Positions 49,701-57,260 of a stretch of DNA of 64,000 bases are shown piece by piece; position 1 is the first letter of the stretch; each line of letters starts with the position of its first letter. The notes under the pieces were generated by a model. That model was not told the origin of the DNA. It made no database searches and worked only from the letters and a program-made list of their open reading frames with translations. Origin of the DNA: Lumbricus terrestris (Eukaryota > Annelida > Clitellata > Crassiclitellata > Lumbricidae); contig OX457042.1 of the NCBI GenBank assembly GCA_949752735.1, forward strand, positions 24,125,375 through 24,189,374. Direction: 5' to 3'. A program made the position numbers and the translations under genes.

Positions 49701-52700
49701 ACGCCTCAATTTGCTATACAGAGAGAAATAGTAAATTCTGCTCCCATTACAGATACTGGTCGAGAAACAGAAAGCAAAGATGAGTGTCAACGTATGAAGA
49801 AGTCCTTACTACAGCATGTGAATGTAGAGATACGTGGAAATGATGACCGTTGTCAGCCTGTGCAAGTCAGAGCGCTGATTGACTCTGGTACTGAGATTCC
49901 AGTAATCAATGAGGAATTGTTGAAAGGAGCGACAGTGGAAGAAATTGGCAGAGTACATTTGCAATGTGTGGCTGGTGAACCCATTCCAGCTAAATTGGTG
50001 AAAATCGAAGTACGGATGAGTTGTCATAACGAAGGAGGAGATCTGAAAGACAAGGGAGTAAATATCGCGCCATATTTAACCTTGGTATGTGCCAGCATTC
50101 CGGCAGTCTTGTGCAAAGATAACAAAGAAAAGTTCTTGTTGCATCCAGAGATAATCGCAGAACTGAAAGAGGTTCCACCAGTGAGTGTATTACAAGGAGA
50201 ATTGCAAGCGAATGTGACTACAAGAGCACAGAGTCGGAGAAGAGAAGTGGAAGAAGGAGAAGAGGAAAAGTCAAATGAAAGTTTGCTAGATGAGGACACA
50301 GAAAGCGATGATGAACAAAGCATTCAAGAAGAAGAAGAAGGAGTAACATCCGGGAACAATGAAATTGAAGAAGAGATGGTTGCATGTGAGCGTGATGATT
50401 ATGATGATTTTGGGAGTGATGGTGAAATGGACACGAGTATGAGAGATTTGTTTGCCGAGAATACGAGTGATGAAAGACAATTAGCAGACGCAAAGAAGTT
50501 TGAAGAGCAACAGAGAAATGACGAGTCACTGAAGTCGTGGTGGAGGATAGCTGAAGACAAAGGATCAGAGTTTAGTGTGGTGAATGGGTTGATGTATAAG
50601 AAGCATCAAATGTTGGATCAGTTGGTGTATCAGTTGGTGTTGCCGAAGGAAAGAAGAATTCAGGTGATGGAATTGGCGCACGAATCAGTATTTGGCGGAC
50701 ACTTGGGAGAAGAGAAGACAAGGGAACGTATCAAGTTGTCCTTTGTGTGGCCAAGAATGCGTAGAGATGTGGTGAAGTTCTGCAAGTCCTGTGAGAAGTG
50801 TCAGTTGAAAGCACGAAGTTTGGTGATGGATCGAGTGCCGATTACACCAATACCAAGAGAGGATGTGCCGTTCAGAAGAATGACCATGGACGTCGTAGGA
50901 CCAATCGAACCGACGTCAGCAGCAGGGCATAAGTATTGTTTGTGCATCGTGGACTCATGTACAAGATGGCCGACAATATTCTTGATGAAGTCATTGACCG
51001 CTAGGGCTGTATGCGAAGCTTTGATGAAGCTGTTCATGGATGTGGGAGTTCCGTCAGTGATAACGAGTGATAGAGGGACGAATTTTACAGCCAGTCTAAC
51101 AAGAGAGTTTCTGAAACTGATGGGGTGTTGTCCTCGATTCGATTCGCCAGGACATCCAGAAGCGGCAGGATTGGTGGAGAGATGGAATCAAACGTTCAAG
51201 AAAATGATTCATCATGTCGTTGTGGAAAATCCGAGACAGTGGCATAAAATTATTCCATTTACAGTCTGGGCATTGAGAGAAGTGCCTAATGCAACTACAG
51301 GAGTGGCACCGTATCTACTAGTCTATGGAAAGTTGCCGAGAGGGCCACTAACCATTCTTAAAGAAAGCTGGACCAAAGAGATAAATCTACCACCGAACAT
51401 TGGAGTGCAACCGGCAAAGTACCTGAAGAATTTAAGAGCAGACATGGAAAAGGCCTTGACATTCGCCGAGAACTGTGCTGAAGAAAAGCAAAAACAATAC
51501 GCCAGTCAATATAACAAAAGAGCAAAAGATAAAGAATTCGAGCCAGGAGAGAACGTCATCGTGCTGTATCCAACGTCAACCAATAAATTGATCTCCCGAT
51601 GGCATGGTCCATGCACGGTCTTGCAAAGAAGATCCAAATATTCGTATCTGGTGGACATGAACGAAAACGGTCGACGGATTATTCATGCTAACAAGATGAG
51701 GAAGTTCATTACGAGAACATTGTCTTGTGGTCTGATCGTGGAAGAGGATGACGAATTTGGATCAGTGATAGAAATACCGCTGAAGGAAGACTATTCAGAG
51801 ACAAAACAGAAGTCACTTCAATTGGATTACGAACAAATTGGACATCTGACCAGCGAACAGCAGAAACAATTACTTGATGTACTGAATCGATATGCAGACA
51901 GATTTTCAGACAAACCGGGACTATGTACATTAGTAGAACACGAAGTGGTGCTGAGACCAGACTTTCGAGAAAAAGAATTCGTGGCATATCGAATACCACT
52001 AATATACCGAGCAGAAGTGGAAAAACAAATACAAGAGATGCTGAAGGAAAACATCATTCAACCATCGTCAAGCAGAATGGCAAGTCCACTTGTCATTGTC
52101 AAAAAGAAGGATGGATCCTTGAGATTGGCTTGTGACTACAGATACATTAACTCTTTTACTGAAAACTGCAGATATCCTATGCCAATCGTCAACGATGTCT
52201 TGAGCAAAGTCGGAAAATCCAAGTTCATTTCTGTTATGGACTGTCGCAGTGCATATTGGACTTGTCCTGTGAAAAAGAGTGACCAATGGAAGACTGCGTT
52301 TGTTACACATAATGGACTGTATGAATTTACGCGTGTTCCTTTTGGAATGATTAACTCTGGACGGACTTTTGTAAAAGCGATAAACATGATTTTGCAACCG
52401 ATTCATGATTTTACTGAACCTTATGTTGATGACATTGCAGTGCATTCTAATGATTGGGACATTCATTTGAGACATTTGGAATTATTTTTGAAACAAATAA
52501 GACTGCATAATGTAACATTGAACTTGAAGAAATGTGTGTTTGGTAAGAGTGAGGTGAAGTTCATCGGTCACCTTATAGGATCAGGCAAGAAGATGATGAA
52601 TCCAGACAGGATTGACAGTTTAATTAATTTGAAGAAACCTGAAACCAGGAAGGAAGTGAAACAAGTCTTAGGATTTTTTGGGTTTTACAGGCAGTTTATT

Positions 52701-53489
52701 TGTAATTTTGCTGAAATTGCTAAACCATTGACAGACTTAACCAGCAAGAAAGTACCTGAGAACATTGTTTGGACTGATGCACATCAGAAAGCCTTTGATT
52801 CCCTTAAACAGATTGTCTTGTCAAATGTGATTCTATATATGTTTGAGGTTGGGAAACCATTTAATTTGTACTGTGATAGCAGTGATTTTGCTGTGGGAGC
52901 TGTACTGTCTCAGGTGGACGAGGAAGGGATTGAACGTCCCGTTTCATTTATCAGTCAGAAGCTGACAGATACTCAGAGGAGATGGGCGACGATTGAGAAG
53001 GAAGCCTATGCAATCATATGGGCTTTAAACAAGTTGAAAGAAATTCTTATTGGTTCTAAAATCAATGTGTTTACAGACCATAATCCTTTAGTTTATTTGA
53101 CTGAATCAATGTCGAAATCTGCTAAATTAGTCAGATGGTCTTTATCATTGCAAAATTTTGACATTCTGTTGAACTATAAGAAAGGTAAATTGAATGTAGT
53201 AGCTGATTGTCTGTCTAGATTGTAGTGTAAGATATTTTATGATGTATTATGTTATGGACTATTTGCATTGTTTTAGTTAAGGTACGTTCGCTAATTTTTA
53301 TAGATAATTAGCTCTCTTTAAAAGAAAGGAGGGAGGTAATGTGAGCTAATTTTGTATAGTGTATGTGGTCAGTTAATGTTTAAGCGTACGAATAGACCAG
53401 CTCAAGGTCAGCGTCTAGACAGTTAGGCCTGCAGGTGACAGACTGGCGGGAAAGTTGGCGCGGCTCGGACGACCGTCGCCGGAGAGCGC

Positions 53490-53522
<33 letters not shown>

Positions 53523-56232
53523 GGAGAGAGGCAGAGAGAAGGACAGAGCGGCAGGGGGAAGAGTGTACGCCCAGACAGTGAGATAAGTTGTAGAAGAAGG
53601 AGTTGGTAGTAGAGAGTAGAAGACGTTTTAGAGAACAGTGGAGTTAGACAATAATAGTTGCGTTACTGTCGTAGAATTCAAGCGTTTGTCGTCGTTGATG
53701 CATTGTTGTGTTATTTGCGTTGTTATGAACGAAGAAGAAAATACAAGAAACAGAGCTTTGTTGTAATTGAACAAGTTAAGAACTTTAGAAACTTATACAC
53801 TAGCTTTAGATACCGAAATACAGTGACTAGGTTAGGCCTAGGCTGCGCTACTGGACTAAAGAAGAGACTGGAGAAATTGTCAGTGATTGTGGAAGCTGAC
53901 AGTGTGTGTGTGTGATTACAGCTTTTATCTGACTGTACTGTAGGTCAAGAACGATTTGGCAACATGACGAGGGTCTACTACAAAGAAGCCGTCGGTTGTC
54001 TTATCGTCTACGATGCGACGCGTCCCACGACATTCGAGGCGTCCGAACGGTGGAAAGCCGACTTAGACAGCAAAGTCCAACTTCCAGATGGCTCGGCAAT
54101 ACCATGTATACTTCTGGGTAACAAGGTTAGACTTTGGTTGATGTTTCTTTCCAACTGTGTAAATAGATGACGTAGAAATAAACCGTTGTATAATATCGGG
54201 GCTCAAGACACACAATGTTCATGTACGCAGCCCAAGATAACTTGGAATTGACCAAGATAATTTGGGCTGCGTCAGTTGTCCTCTCACACTGACCTTTTGA
54301 CAACCAGGGTGAGAATTGCCAGGAAGATTGAGGGGGTTCAGTGGTTGAACCCCCTCAATCTTCCTGGCAATTCTCACCCTGGTTGTCAAAAGGTCAGTGT
54401 GAGAGGACAACTGACGCAGCCCAAATTATCTTGGTCAATTCCAAGTTATCTTGGGCTGCGTACATGAACATTGTGTGTCTTGAGCCCCGATATTATACAA
54501 CTCACCCCCTTCCATTGTCTTTCTTACAACCCCCATTGCACGTTTCATATTACCGTCTGACCCTCCAGTTATTTTTCTACAATTCTCATATTGCCTCTTG
54601 TCTTTTGATCAGGATTGCCCTGGGATTTGTTAGGTAACATGTATGCGCAATTGAGGTTTCTGGACATCCTTGCCTGAGTTATCCACCAAGGCAATCATTT
54701 ATTTTGTCTTTATAGGTACCTCAAAGTGTTGCAGATTTCACTGCTTCAAACAGGTCTCTGTAAAATGTGATGATTGTTCAGATGAATGAGAGGGAGATTT
54801 AAATCTTCATTAAAGAAGTTACGAGCAGCTGTGACAAATTGAGTTAAATGTAACTTCGAAATAACAAGAATGTAGGCCTACACAGCATTTGTTTGGACTG
54901 GAAAATTGGAGCAGTTGTTGCATGATTCTCTTTTGACGTTTATGTGGTGTAGTTTTTTGTCAGCCACCGAGGGAATCAGGAAATTTATAAAATGGAATAG
55001 AAAATAAGGTTGGCAGTGTTTAACTTTGCCAAACTATTGAGAACTTTTTTGTATGTGCAGTTTTGATGTCCTTACCTTCTTTTTTAGAGAAATTTCATGG
55101 CTTTTCAATTCCGCAGATTTTCACGGGCATACAACTATTGGCATTGTATAACTGCTTTTGTTTTGTTTTTGATAATTGTTCTGATTATAATTGTTATTAC
55201 TATACAGTAATTATTTCATTATAATTGGCTCTAATTGTAATTGAAAATATGATAATGATTATTATTAGTTTTAGAACGTATTATATCAGCAAGGTGAAAA
55301 GTTGTGTATGCTTTGATGCAGTGTGACCAAGTGGCCGACGGTCAGGTCTGTCATCCACCAGACATGGAGGCGTACTGTAAAGAAAAAGGTTATGTGGCGT
55401 GGTTCGAAACATCCGCCAAGGAGAACATCAATATCGACGAGGCTGCTCGGTTCCTCATATCACGGGTGAGTAAATGCGTGTTCGCTCGAGCAATGTCAAG
55501 GAGTTTTGAAACGGAAAGCAGGCACTGTGTTTGTGGATTCTAAGGCATTGCTTGGAGTAGGCTTATTAGTGATTGTATTGCTTTTCATTCCAGTCTATAA
55601 ATTAGTCGAAGTAGTGTTGTTTCTGGTGTTGTTTGTCCCAGTTTTACTGCATTGCAGCGCTTCAGTTATTTAAGTCTTCAATTTTGAAAAATATTTATCA
55701 CTCCCAAATAATCGTACACACAATAATTTAAAAGCAGGTGAAGACAAAAAGTGCAATAAGAAAAACTGACCATTCATAAAGGTAGTGCACGTGGAGACAA
55801 TGGTTACACTATTTCTATTTTGGGGATCCCTACCACAATTAGTTGTTTATGTGTTGCTGTGTGCAAAAGCTGGTTATTAGTCAGTGTGTAGTCATTCAAT
55901 CAGTTGGTGAGTCAGATAGTCTGTCAATTAATAGTACCTTTCAGCCAGCATACTAATCAGTTATAGTCAGCCAAACAGCCAGGCTCTTAGTGAGTACTGT
56001 GTCAGTCAGCCAAGCGACCAGTCAATTATTGATAGGTCAGTCAATAACCCTTTCTGTACTTGAAAAGTGTTTCATATATCTTTTTACACTTTAATATCGC
56101 AAGTCGTTTGCTATTCTGCAGATTATTGACCTCGACAATAAACTGAATTTTGGAAACGATGACAGAAGGGACGACCGAATAGTGATTAAAACATCCACAA
56201 CAAAACCCGAGCAACAAAAGTCCTGTTGCTGA
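35428..56232 (+). CDS. RAB32: Rab32/Rab38-type small GTPase (6 coding exons, 214 aa)
   Basis: Exons: 35428-35430 (ATG only), 37798-37923, 45144-45222, 53944-54125, 55322-55465, 56122-56232. All borders are GT-AG and the total is 645 nt. Motifs: P-loop GELGTGKT (18-25), G3 WDIAGQERF (66-74) continuing GNMTRVYYKEA, which is diagnostic for Rab32/38, G4 NKCD (129-132, split by intron 4), G5 ETSAK (159-163), and a C-terminal Cys-Cys (213-214) for double geranylgeranylation. Length and the IGVDFALKV switch region match Rab32 (human about 225 aa). The family acts on lysosome-related organelles and endosome/ER-mitochondria contacts. Its introns carry most of the transposons in the window, including a whole LTR retrotransposon in intron 3. 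Rab32 versus Rab38 cannot be separated here; an invertebrate probably has one ancestral gene. Confidence 0.94.
35745..35915 (-). mobile_element. L2/CR1-like LINE 3' fragment
   Basis: Reverse complement of the LINE tail (GCATTTATATAGCGCC, CTACTCAGAGGCGCTCCCAA) followed by the antisense of the WNGLPL codons (GAAGACCATTCCAGG). Same subfamily as the copy at 26.5-27.6 kb. It abuts the 48-bp MITE. Confidence 0.75.
35916..35963. mobile_element. Minimal 48-bp hAT-like MITE
   Basis: CAGGGTGATAATTG at one end and CAATTCTCACACTG at the other, flanked by an exact 8-bp duplication GTCCTACC (35908-35915, 35964-35971). Only the two ends plus about 20 bp remain of the 144-bp family. Confidence 0.85.
35990..36156 (-). 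mobile_element. tRNA-derived SINE, family B (copy 2)
   Basis: Reverse copy: TAACAGAACAGACAACCTGC, then the head GGGCGCGATCTCGTTACC...CATGCCAGCGTGCTAACCAA ending TCGGGTCCCGG. Same order as the copies at 36.9 and 46.0 kb. Confidence 0.65.
36185..36405 (-). mobile_element. tRNA-derived SINE, family A (copy 5)
   Basis: Near full length in reverse: GCACCACTTCAAGAAATCTA, CTCAGAGGCGCTCTCG, GACACTGAATTGGAGTGTC, GAAGGACTTGCTCATGGTCC, AATTCGAACCTGCAAC. Confidence 0.8.
36686..36885 (+). mobile_element. L2/CR1-like LINE 3' fragment
   Basis: Encodes RRSFSVAGPTAWNGLPVTLR and LKNLETVLFSRG, then CAGGAGCGCTTTTGAGTAGCC...GAGGCGCTATATAAATT and an (AAAT)n end. 5'-truncated, in Rab32 intron 1. Confidence 0.75.
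36897..37118 (-). mobile_element. tRNA-derived SINE, family B (copy 3)
   Basis: Reverse copy running from the tail (TTTCTTTATTGAAAAATCC, GTTTACAGACTGCAACTGG) to the head (GGCGCGAACTCGTTACCTC, GCTTGCGTGTTATCCATTGC). Confidence 0.7.
37515..37700 (+). mobile_element. LINE 3' fragment
   Basis: ATAATGTGGAATGACTTCCC corresponds to the WN(D/G)LP codons, followed by GAGAGCACCTCTGAATAGCTT and GAGGCGCTTTATAAACGC. It ends about 100 bp before Rab32 exon 2. Confidence 0.6.
38239..38405. mobile_element. 167-bp hAT-like MITE (Rab32 intron 2)
   Basis: Perfect 12-bp ends CAGTGGTGTAGT / ACTACACCACTG and an exact 8-bp duplication TTGCAAAG (38231-38238, 38406-38413). It contains a direct repeat of GAAGTGGGGGGACGCCTGG and a complementary GGGGGGATGGC/GTCCCCCC region. 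Confidence 0.9.
39940..40110 (+). repeat. Degenerate TGACCTGACCTAGTTTRGTGAAAACTGAC tandem repeat
   Basis: Three to four imperfect units of about 55-60 bp sharing GACCTGACCTAGTTT(A/G)G and GTGAAAAC(T/A)GAC. In Rab32 intron 2. Confidence 0.6.
40480..40800 (+). repeat. Purine-rich (GACA)n/(GAGA)n tract
   Basis: About 300 bp of GACAGACA, GAGAGAGA and diverged relatives, almost pyrimidine-poor on the plus strand apart from the C of GACA. It opens long artefactual frames on both strands. Confidence 0.85.
41090..41460 (+). repeat. Degenerate (TTCATTCA)n tract
   Basis: TTCATTCATTYATT words continue for about 370 bp with many substitutions. The 150-codon frame read through it consists of Phe/Ile/His/Ser repeats and is not a gene. 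Confidence 0.8.
42563..44214. mobile_element. TIR element of unassigned superfamily hosting a nested hAT-like element
   Basis: Inverted ends of about 34 bp share AAAAAAAATAATG and TGTGTTTCCGGTAAC on both sides. They are flanked by a possible TA duplication (42561-42562, 44215-44216). A second internal TGTTTCCGGTGACCC copy lies at about 42,732. No transposase ORF; 900 bp of the interior is a later insertion. Confidence 0.65.
42878..43777. mobile_element. Nested hAT-like element with GGAAACTTTCC palindromes
   Basis: Ends TAGTGTTGTGAGG / CTACATCACTA and an exact 8-bp duplication CTTATCAT (42870-42877, 43778-43785). Both subterminal regions carry clusters of GGAAACTTTCCGGAAA-type palindromes, and the left part contains an approximately 200-bp imperfect tandem duplication (about 42,883 and 43,081). 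Non-coding. Confidence 0.88.
44290..44622 (-). mobile_element. L2/CR1-like LINE 3' fragment
   Basis: Begins with (AATC)n and TAATTTATATAGCGCCCC; the minus strand encodes QRRSFSVVGPTTWNRLPLTM and LLKTVFF. A MITE (44623-44763) is inserted in it, and a short remainder follows. Confidence 0.75.
44623..44763. mobile_element. hAT-like MITE, CAGTGTGAGAATTG family
   Basis: Ends CAGTGTGAGAATTG / AATTCTCACCCTG, 141 bp, colinear with the 34.1-kb copy. Flanks GTTGCGTC and GTTTGCATC look like a decayed 8-bp duplication. Nested in a LINE fragment. Confidence 0.8.
45486..45870 (+). mobile_element. L2/CR1-like LINE 3' fragment with stop
   Basis: Frame encodes YKCLNNCAPAYLADSI, a Pro/Arg segment, then DRAFRVAGPRAWDSLP followed by an in-frame stop and a frame continuing FKKQLKLHLL. 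This is RT C-terminal coding sequence, in Rab32 intron 3. Confidence 0.75.
45984..46238 (+). mobile_element. tRNA-derived SINE, family B (best copy)
   Basis: Head with A-box-like TAGTGCAACGG and B-box GAGTTCGAACCCC, body with GATTATTTCAGGCTGTCTG, and 3' end TGTAACCGGTTGCAGTCTG, CCAACCGGATTGTTGAATAA followed by (ATT)n. About 250 bp. Confidence 0.75.
46325..46427 (-). mobile_element. SINE family A-like fragment
   Basis: AAAGGACTTGCTCACAG followed by a reversed tRNA-like head ending GGTCTAACCAATTGACCACC and GTGCCCC. It lies 125 bp upstream of the LTR retrotransposon. Confidence 0.45.
46552..47109 (+). repeat. 5' LTR of the Gmr1-type element
   Basis: Starts TGTGAGCTAATTTTG and ends GGAAGCTGACA. 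It includes a (GACA)n stretch. Compared by eye with the 3' LTR, it differs only by lacking one 4-bp ACAG unit. Confidence 0.95.
47112..47129 (+). other. Primer-binding site (tRNA-Leu-like)
   Basis: TGGTGGCAGCGGCGGGAT begins 2 nt after the LTR. It matches the complement of a eukaryotic tRNA-Leu 3' end including CCA, with one mismatch by recollection of the tRNA-Leu(AAG) acceptor/T-arm. Confidence 0.7.
47130..47537 (+). repeat. Retrotransposon leader with degenerate repeats
   Basis: Untranslated leader. Three imperfect copies of AATTCAAGCAA(C/A)GGACGTTGGGATA-like sequence (from about 47,133, 47,166 and 47,224) with (T)ATCCA(A/G)G spacers. Function unknown; packaging or dimer signals are possible. 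Confidence 0.6.
47538..53225 (+). CDS. Gag-Pol polyprotein, Gmr1 order (Gag-PR-INT-RT-RH), 1,895 aa
   Basis: One ORF. Residues about 90-390 are a charged coiled coil of EEKEKEEQRRQ-type repeats. About 400-540 is a SCAN-like capsid C-terminal region (VKEHLLKEF ... MFTARLKNLL). A CCHC zinc knuckle (CHNCQSDRHLIKDC) lies near 657. The aspartic protease core ALIDSGTE is near 778. Integrase follows: HHCC zinc domain (about 1047-1090, HESVFGGH ... CKSCEKC), catalytic core with Asp near 1117 (MDVVGP), Asp near 1177 (TSDRGTNF) and Glu near 1214 (LVERWNQ), then a GPY/F-like module (SRWHGPCTVL) near 1353. Reverse transcriptase (about 1485-1720) carries YVDD near 1629 and RNase H (LYCDSSD ... TDHNPL) closes the protein. 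No stop or frameshift separates gag from pol, so expression as one polyprotein is implied. No envelope gene. Confidence 0.96.
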   Translation: MEKLTEQKQASIKKMSSDRIIKLLIEAGQDVEEVEEMSRENLMRALAEVWLKEAEEKGAMGGAEEKPVEKPQPPMSMEALMQFMMMREEQRRQEEKEKEEQRRREDKEKEEQRRQEEKEKEEKRRQEEKEKEEQRRQEEKQKEDQRRQEEKERVERSEKIRQEKEEQRRQEEKERKQEEKEKEEKRRQEEKERRQDEKKQTERAERMRQEEIEMQKQQFQLQLEQMKKDRDEAERRRMELMIEYERARKSDEEIRKQQIEEQKAREEDKEAMRLAELERAEEIRQEELKMEKESLERAEREREEQVQIEQKKLALKEAQLREMAIEKEERRKQLELLQQKIEQEELRREEDQNRLRERNEDERRSREESERNRIRESETMVSKIKKIGDAMKHVLPKMPYDMMEVPLYFETVENAFNSFTVEKQFWVKLLLPLMTPRARTVLNRLSFDDLDDYDIVKEHLLKEFKLTAREYRSRFGDARKTAEETYTMFTARLKNLLNYYVRSRRVGKDYEKLFDLLVADKLKECLPPGPLQFVLAKEGTECLEASNVAELADIHVNNRIGLMFQDKPKYEAWGNSSKQPRWNSSNKETGSQARSNEVRKDSAPGRQFGQDRREATGDRQIYSRIPVMGRQRESNAAYTPYNYRRESTEQRGIVRKRCHNCQSDRHLIKDCQAPPRMTNLRNRFTRSAENLRVNQIQVMNAPNQSAEQDNRDTEVKSVMKCTPQFAIQREIVNSAPITDTGRETESKDECQRMKKSLLQHVNVEIRGNDDRCQPVQVRALIDSGTEIPVINEELLKGATVEEIGRVHLQCVAGEPIPAKLVKIEVRMSCHNEGGDLKDKGVNIAPYLTLVCASIPAVLCKDNKEKFLLHPEIIAELKEVPPVSVLQGELQANVTTRAQSRRREVEEGEEEKSNESLLDEDTESDDEQSIQEEEEGVTSGNNEIEEEMVACERDDYDDFGSDGEMDTSMRDLFAENTSDERQLADAKKFEEQQRNDESLKSWWRIAEDKGSEFSVVNGLMYKKHQMLDQLVYQLVLPKERRIQVMELAHESVFGGHLGEEKTRERIKLSFVWPRMRRDVVKFCKSCEKCQLKARSLVMDRVPITPIPREDVPFRRMTMDVVGPIEPTSAAGHKYCLCIVDSCTRWPTIFLMKSLTARAVCEALMKLFMDVGVPSVITSDRGTNFTASLTREFLKLMGCCPRFDSPGHPEAAGLVERWNQTFKKMIHHVVVENPRQWHKIIPFTVWALREVPNATTGVAPYLLVYGKLPRGPLTILKESWTKEINLPPNIGVQPAKYLKNLRADMEKALTFAENCAEEKQKQYASQYNKRAKDKEFEPGENVIVLYPTSTNKLISRWHGPCTVLQRRSKYSYLVDMNENGRRIIHANKMRKFITRTLSCGLIVEEDDEFGSVIEIPLKEDYSETKQKSLQLDYEQIGHLTSEQQKQLLDVLNRYADRFSDKPGLCTLVEHEVVLRPDFREKEFVAYRIPLIYRAEVEKQIQEMLKENIIQPSSSRMASPLVIVKKKDGSLRLACDYRYINSFTENCRYPMPIVNDVLSKVGKSKFISVMDCRSAYWTCPVKKSDQWKTAFVTHNGLYEFTRVPFGMINSGRTFVKAINMILQPIHDFTEPYVDDIAVHSNDWDIHLRHLELFLKQIRLHNVTLNLKKCVFGKSEVKFIGHLIGSGKKMMNPDRIDSLINLKKPETRKEVKQVLGFFGFYRQFICNFAEIAKPLTDLTSKKVPENIVWTDAHQKAFDSLKQIVLSNVILYMFEVGKPFNLYCDSSDFAVGAVLSQVDEEGIERPVSFISQKLTDTQRRWATIEKEAYAIIWALNKLKEILIGSKINVFTDHNPLVYLTESMSKSAKLVRWSLSLQNFDILLNYKKGKLNVVADCLSRL
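53320..53336 (+). other. Polypurine tract
   Basis: AAAAGAAAGGAGGGAGG ends 3 nt before the 3' LTR. It is the expected plus-strand primer site. Confidence 0.85.
53340..53901 (+). repeat. 3' LTR of the Gmr1-type element
   Basis: Same sequence as the 5' LTR plus one additional ACAG unit in the (GACA)n stretch. It ends 42 bp before Rab32 exon 4, with only the remaining (GT)n target, a short pyrimidine-rich stretch and the CTGTAG acceptor in between. Confidence 0.95.
54185..54501. repeat. 317-bp perfect palindrome (156-bp arms, 5-nt loop)
   Basis: Left arm 54185-54340 and right arm 54346-54501 are exact reverse complements around GTGGT (54341-54345). Each arm contains unique sequence, the first 36 bp of a CAGGGTGAGAATTG MITE, and an internal imperfect hairpin (GCAGCCCAAGATAACTTGG ... 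TTTGGGCTGC). Two 63-codon frames on opposite strands are mirror products of it, not genes. In Rab32 intron 4. Confidence 0.97.
54305..54593. mobile_element. hAT-like MITE disrupted by inverted duplication
   Basis: Reverse-orientation MITE: the left part CAGGGTGAGAATTGCC to GGGGGTTCA (54305-54340), then the palindrome's right arm, then the rest of the MITE from about 54,502 (GTCTTTCTT, CCCTCCAGTTATTTTTCTAC, AATTCTCATATTG). A matching 8-bp flank was not found. Confidence 0.7.
55900..56040 (+). repeat. Degenerate CAGTCAGYCA-type repeat
   Basis: GTCAGTCAG, CAGCCAAAC, GTCAATTA words recur in about 140 bp directly upstream of the last Rab32 exon. Confidence 0.5.
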
Positions 56233-57260
56233 AGTCCAGAATGACGACGACAACGGCACAATGCACAAAGTGGACCACGTGGAAAAAAACCTTGTTTTAA
56301 AGACTTCTGCAATGAATGCGCAGTAATCTGGCGCAGCAGTCACACGCATTGCCTACACTTGCTGCATTTTGGAAGACTGCATATATTTTCTTTCTGCTTT
56401 GCAGTAGAGTTCACGATAGACTGACTTGCGTTGACCAGCAGGGGGGTATATCAGAGGAGAAACGAGAATATCTACTTACCCTTAGTACTATCGTCTTTTT
56501 GGGCCTGACTTATTATTACTGTTTGACTTTTGGTATTTCATTCACCTGCCAAATTTGACTATTTATAACCAGAGTCAACAAGTCTGAAAGTCTCTATGAA
56601 GAATCCGACGTCTTTTTTTGATGTTTGTGAAGAGTTCTAACGAGTGCTTCTGAAATTCTGAATTATCTACTGATTGTGATGCTATTGTATAGACTGCACT
56701 TGTATCCATACCGTATCAAGCCACTTAATATTATTGAGTCGTCTTTAAATGCCACTCAAAAGTGCTCTACGCATGACTATCTTTCAGCGATCTAACCAGT
56801 CCTTTTTTTAAGGTTGCTTGAATTGTTCGTTGATAAATAGAGTACAAATTTCGGGTGATGATTAATTACAGCACTCACAACAAGGAAGGGCAACAATGAC
56901 AATAGCAGTATGGTAAATTATTAATACCTTTCTGGATATTGATGAGCTTTAGCTTTTCACAGTATTCTCTCCAAACTGATTGGCACAGCATCCATTGATA
57001 ATGGATTTATAACACCTTAGGGTAACACCTCTAAAACGATGAAAGAGAAGTAACAGTTGTGTAAAAAATTATGCATTGTGATGCTACCAATATGTATTGT
57101 GGGGGGGGTGTCGGAGATCCATTATTTGCAGTTTGAGGTAAAGTGATGCTTTGTCAAACTCTGTGTTCATGTTCATTTTCTTGTGCAAGTTCCCATTAAA
57201 ACAGTGCACATGCTAGATTCCTGTTAAATGTTGAGTTTGTGATCCATGCAATAAAATTTC
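56233..57260 (+). other. Probable Rab32 3'UTR
   Basis: Non-coding after the TGA at 56230-56232. An AATAAA at 57,250-57,255 is the candidate polyadenylation signal. Confidence 0.4.

Larger units (their letters stand above)
46552..53901 (+). mobile_element. Full-length Gmr1-type Ty3/gypsy-like LTR retrotransposon
   Basis: 7,350 bp bounded by LTRs of 558 and 562 bp with TG...CA ends and a 5-bp target duplication GTGTG (46547-46551, 53902-53906). Order: 5' LTR, primer-binding site, leader, one Gag-Pol ORF, polypurine tract, 3' LTR. It lies in Rab32 intron 3 in the same orientation as the gene. The integrase-before-RT order identifies the Gmr1 group. No frame damage is seen, so it may be competent for movement; this is inferred from sequence only. 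Confidence 0.97.

Noticed and set aside
54219..54467. Two overlapping 63-codon ORFs on opposite strands with nearly the same protein
   Set aside because: They are mirror images created by the perfect palindrome, not genes.
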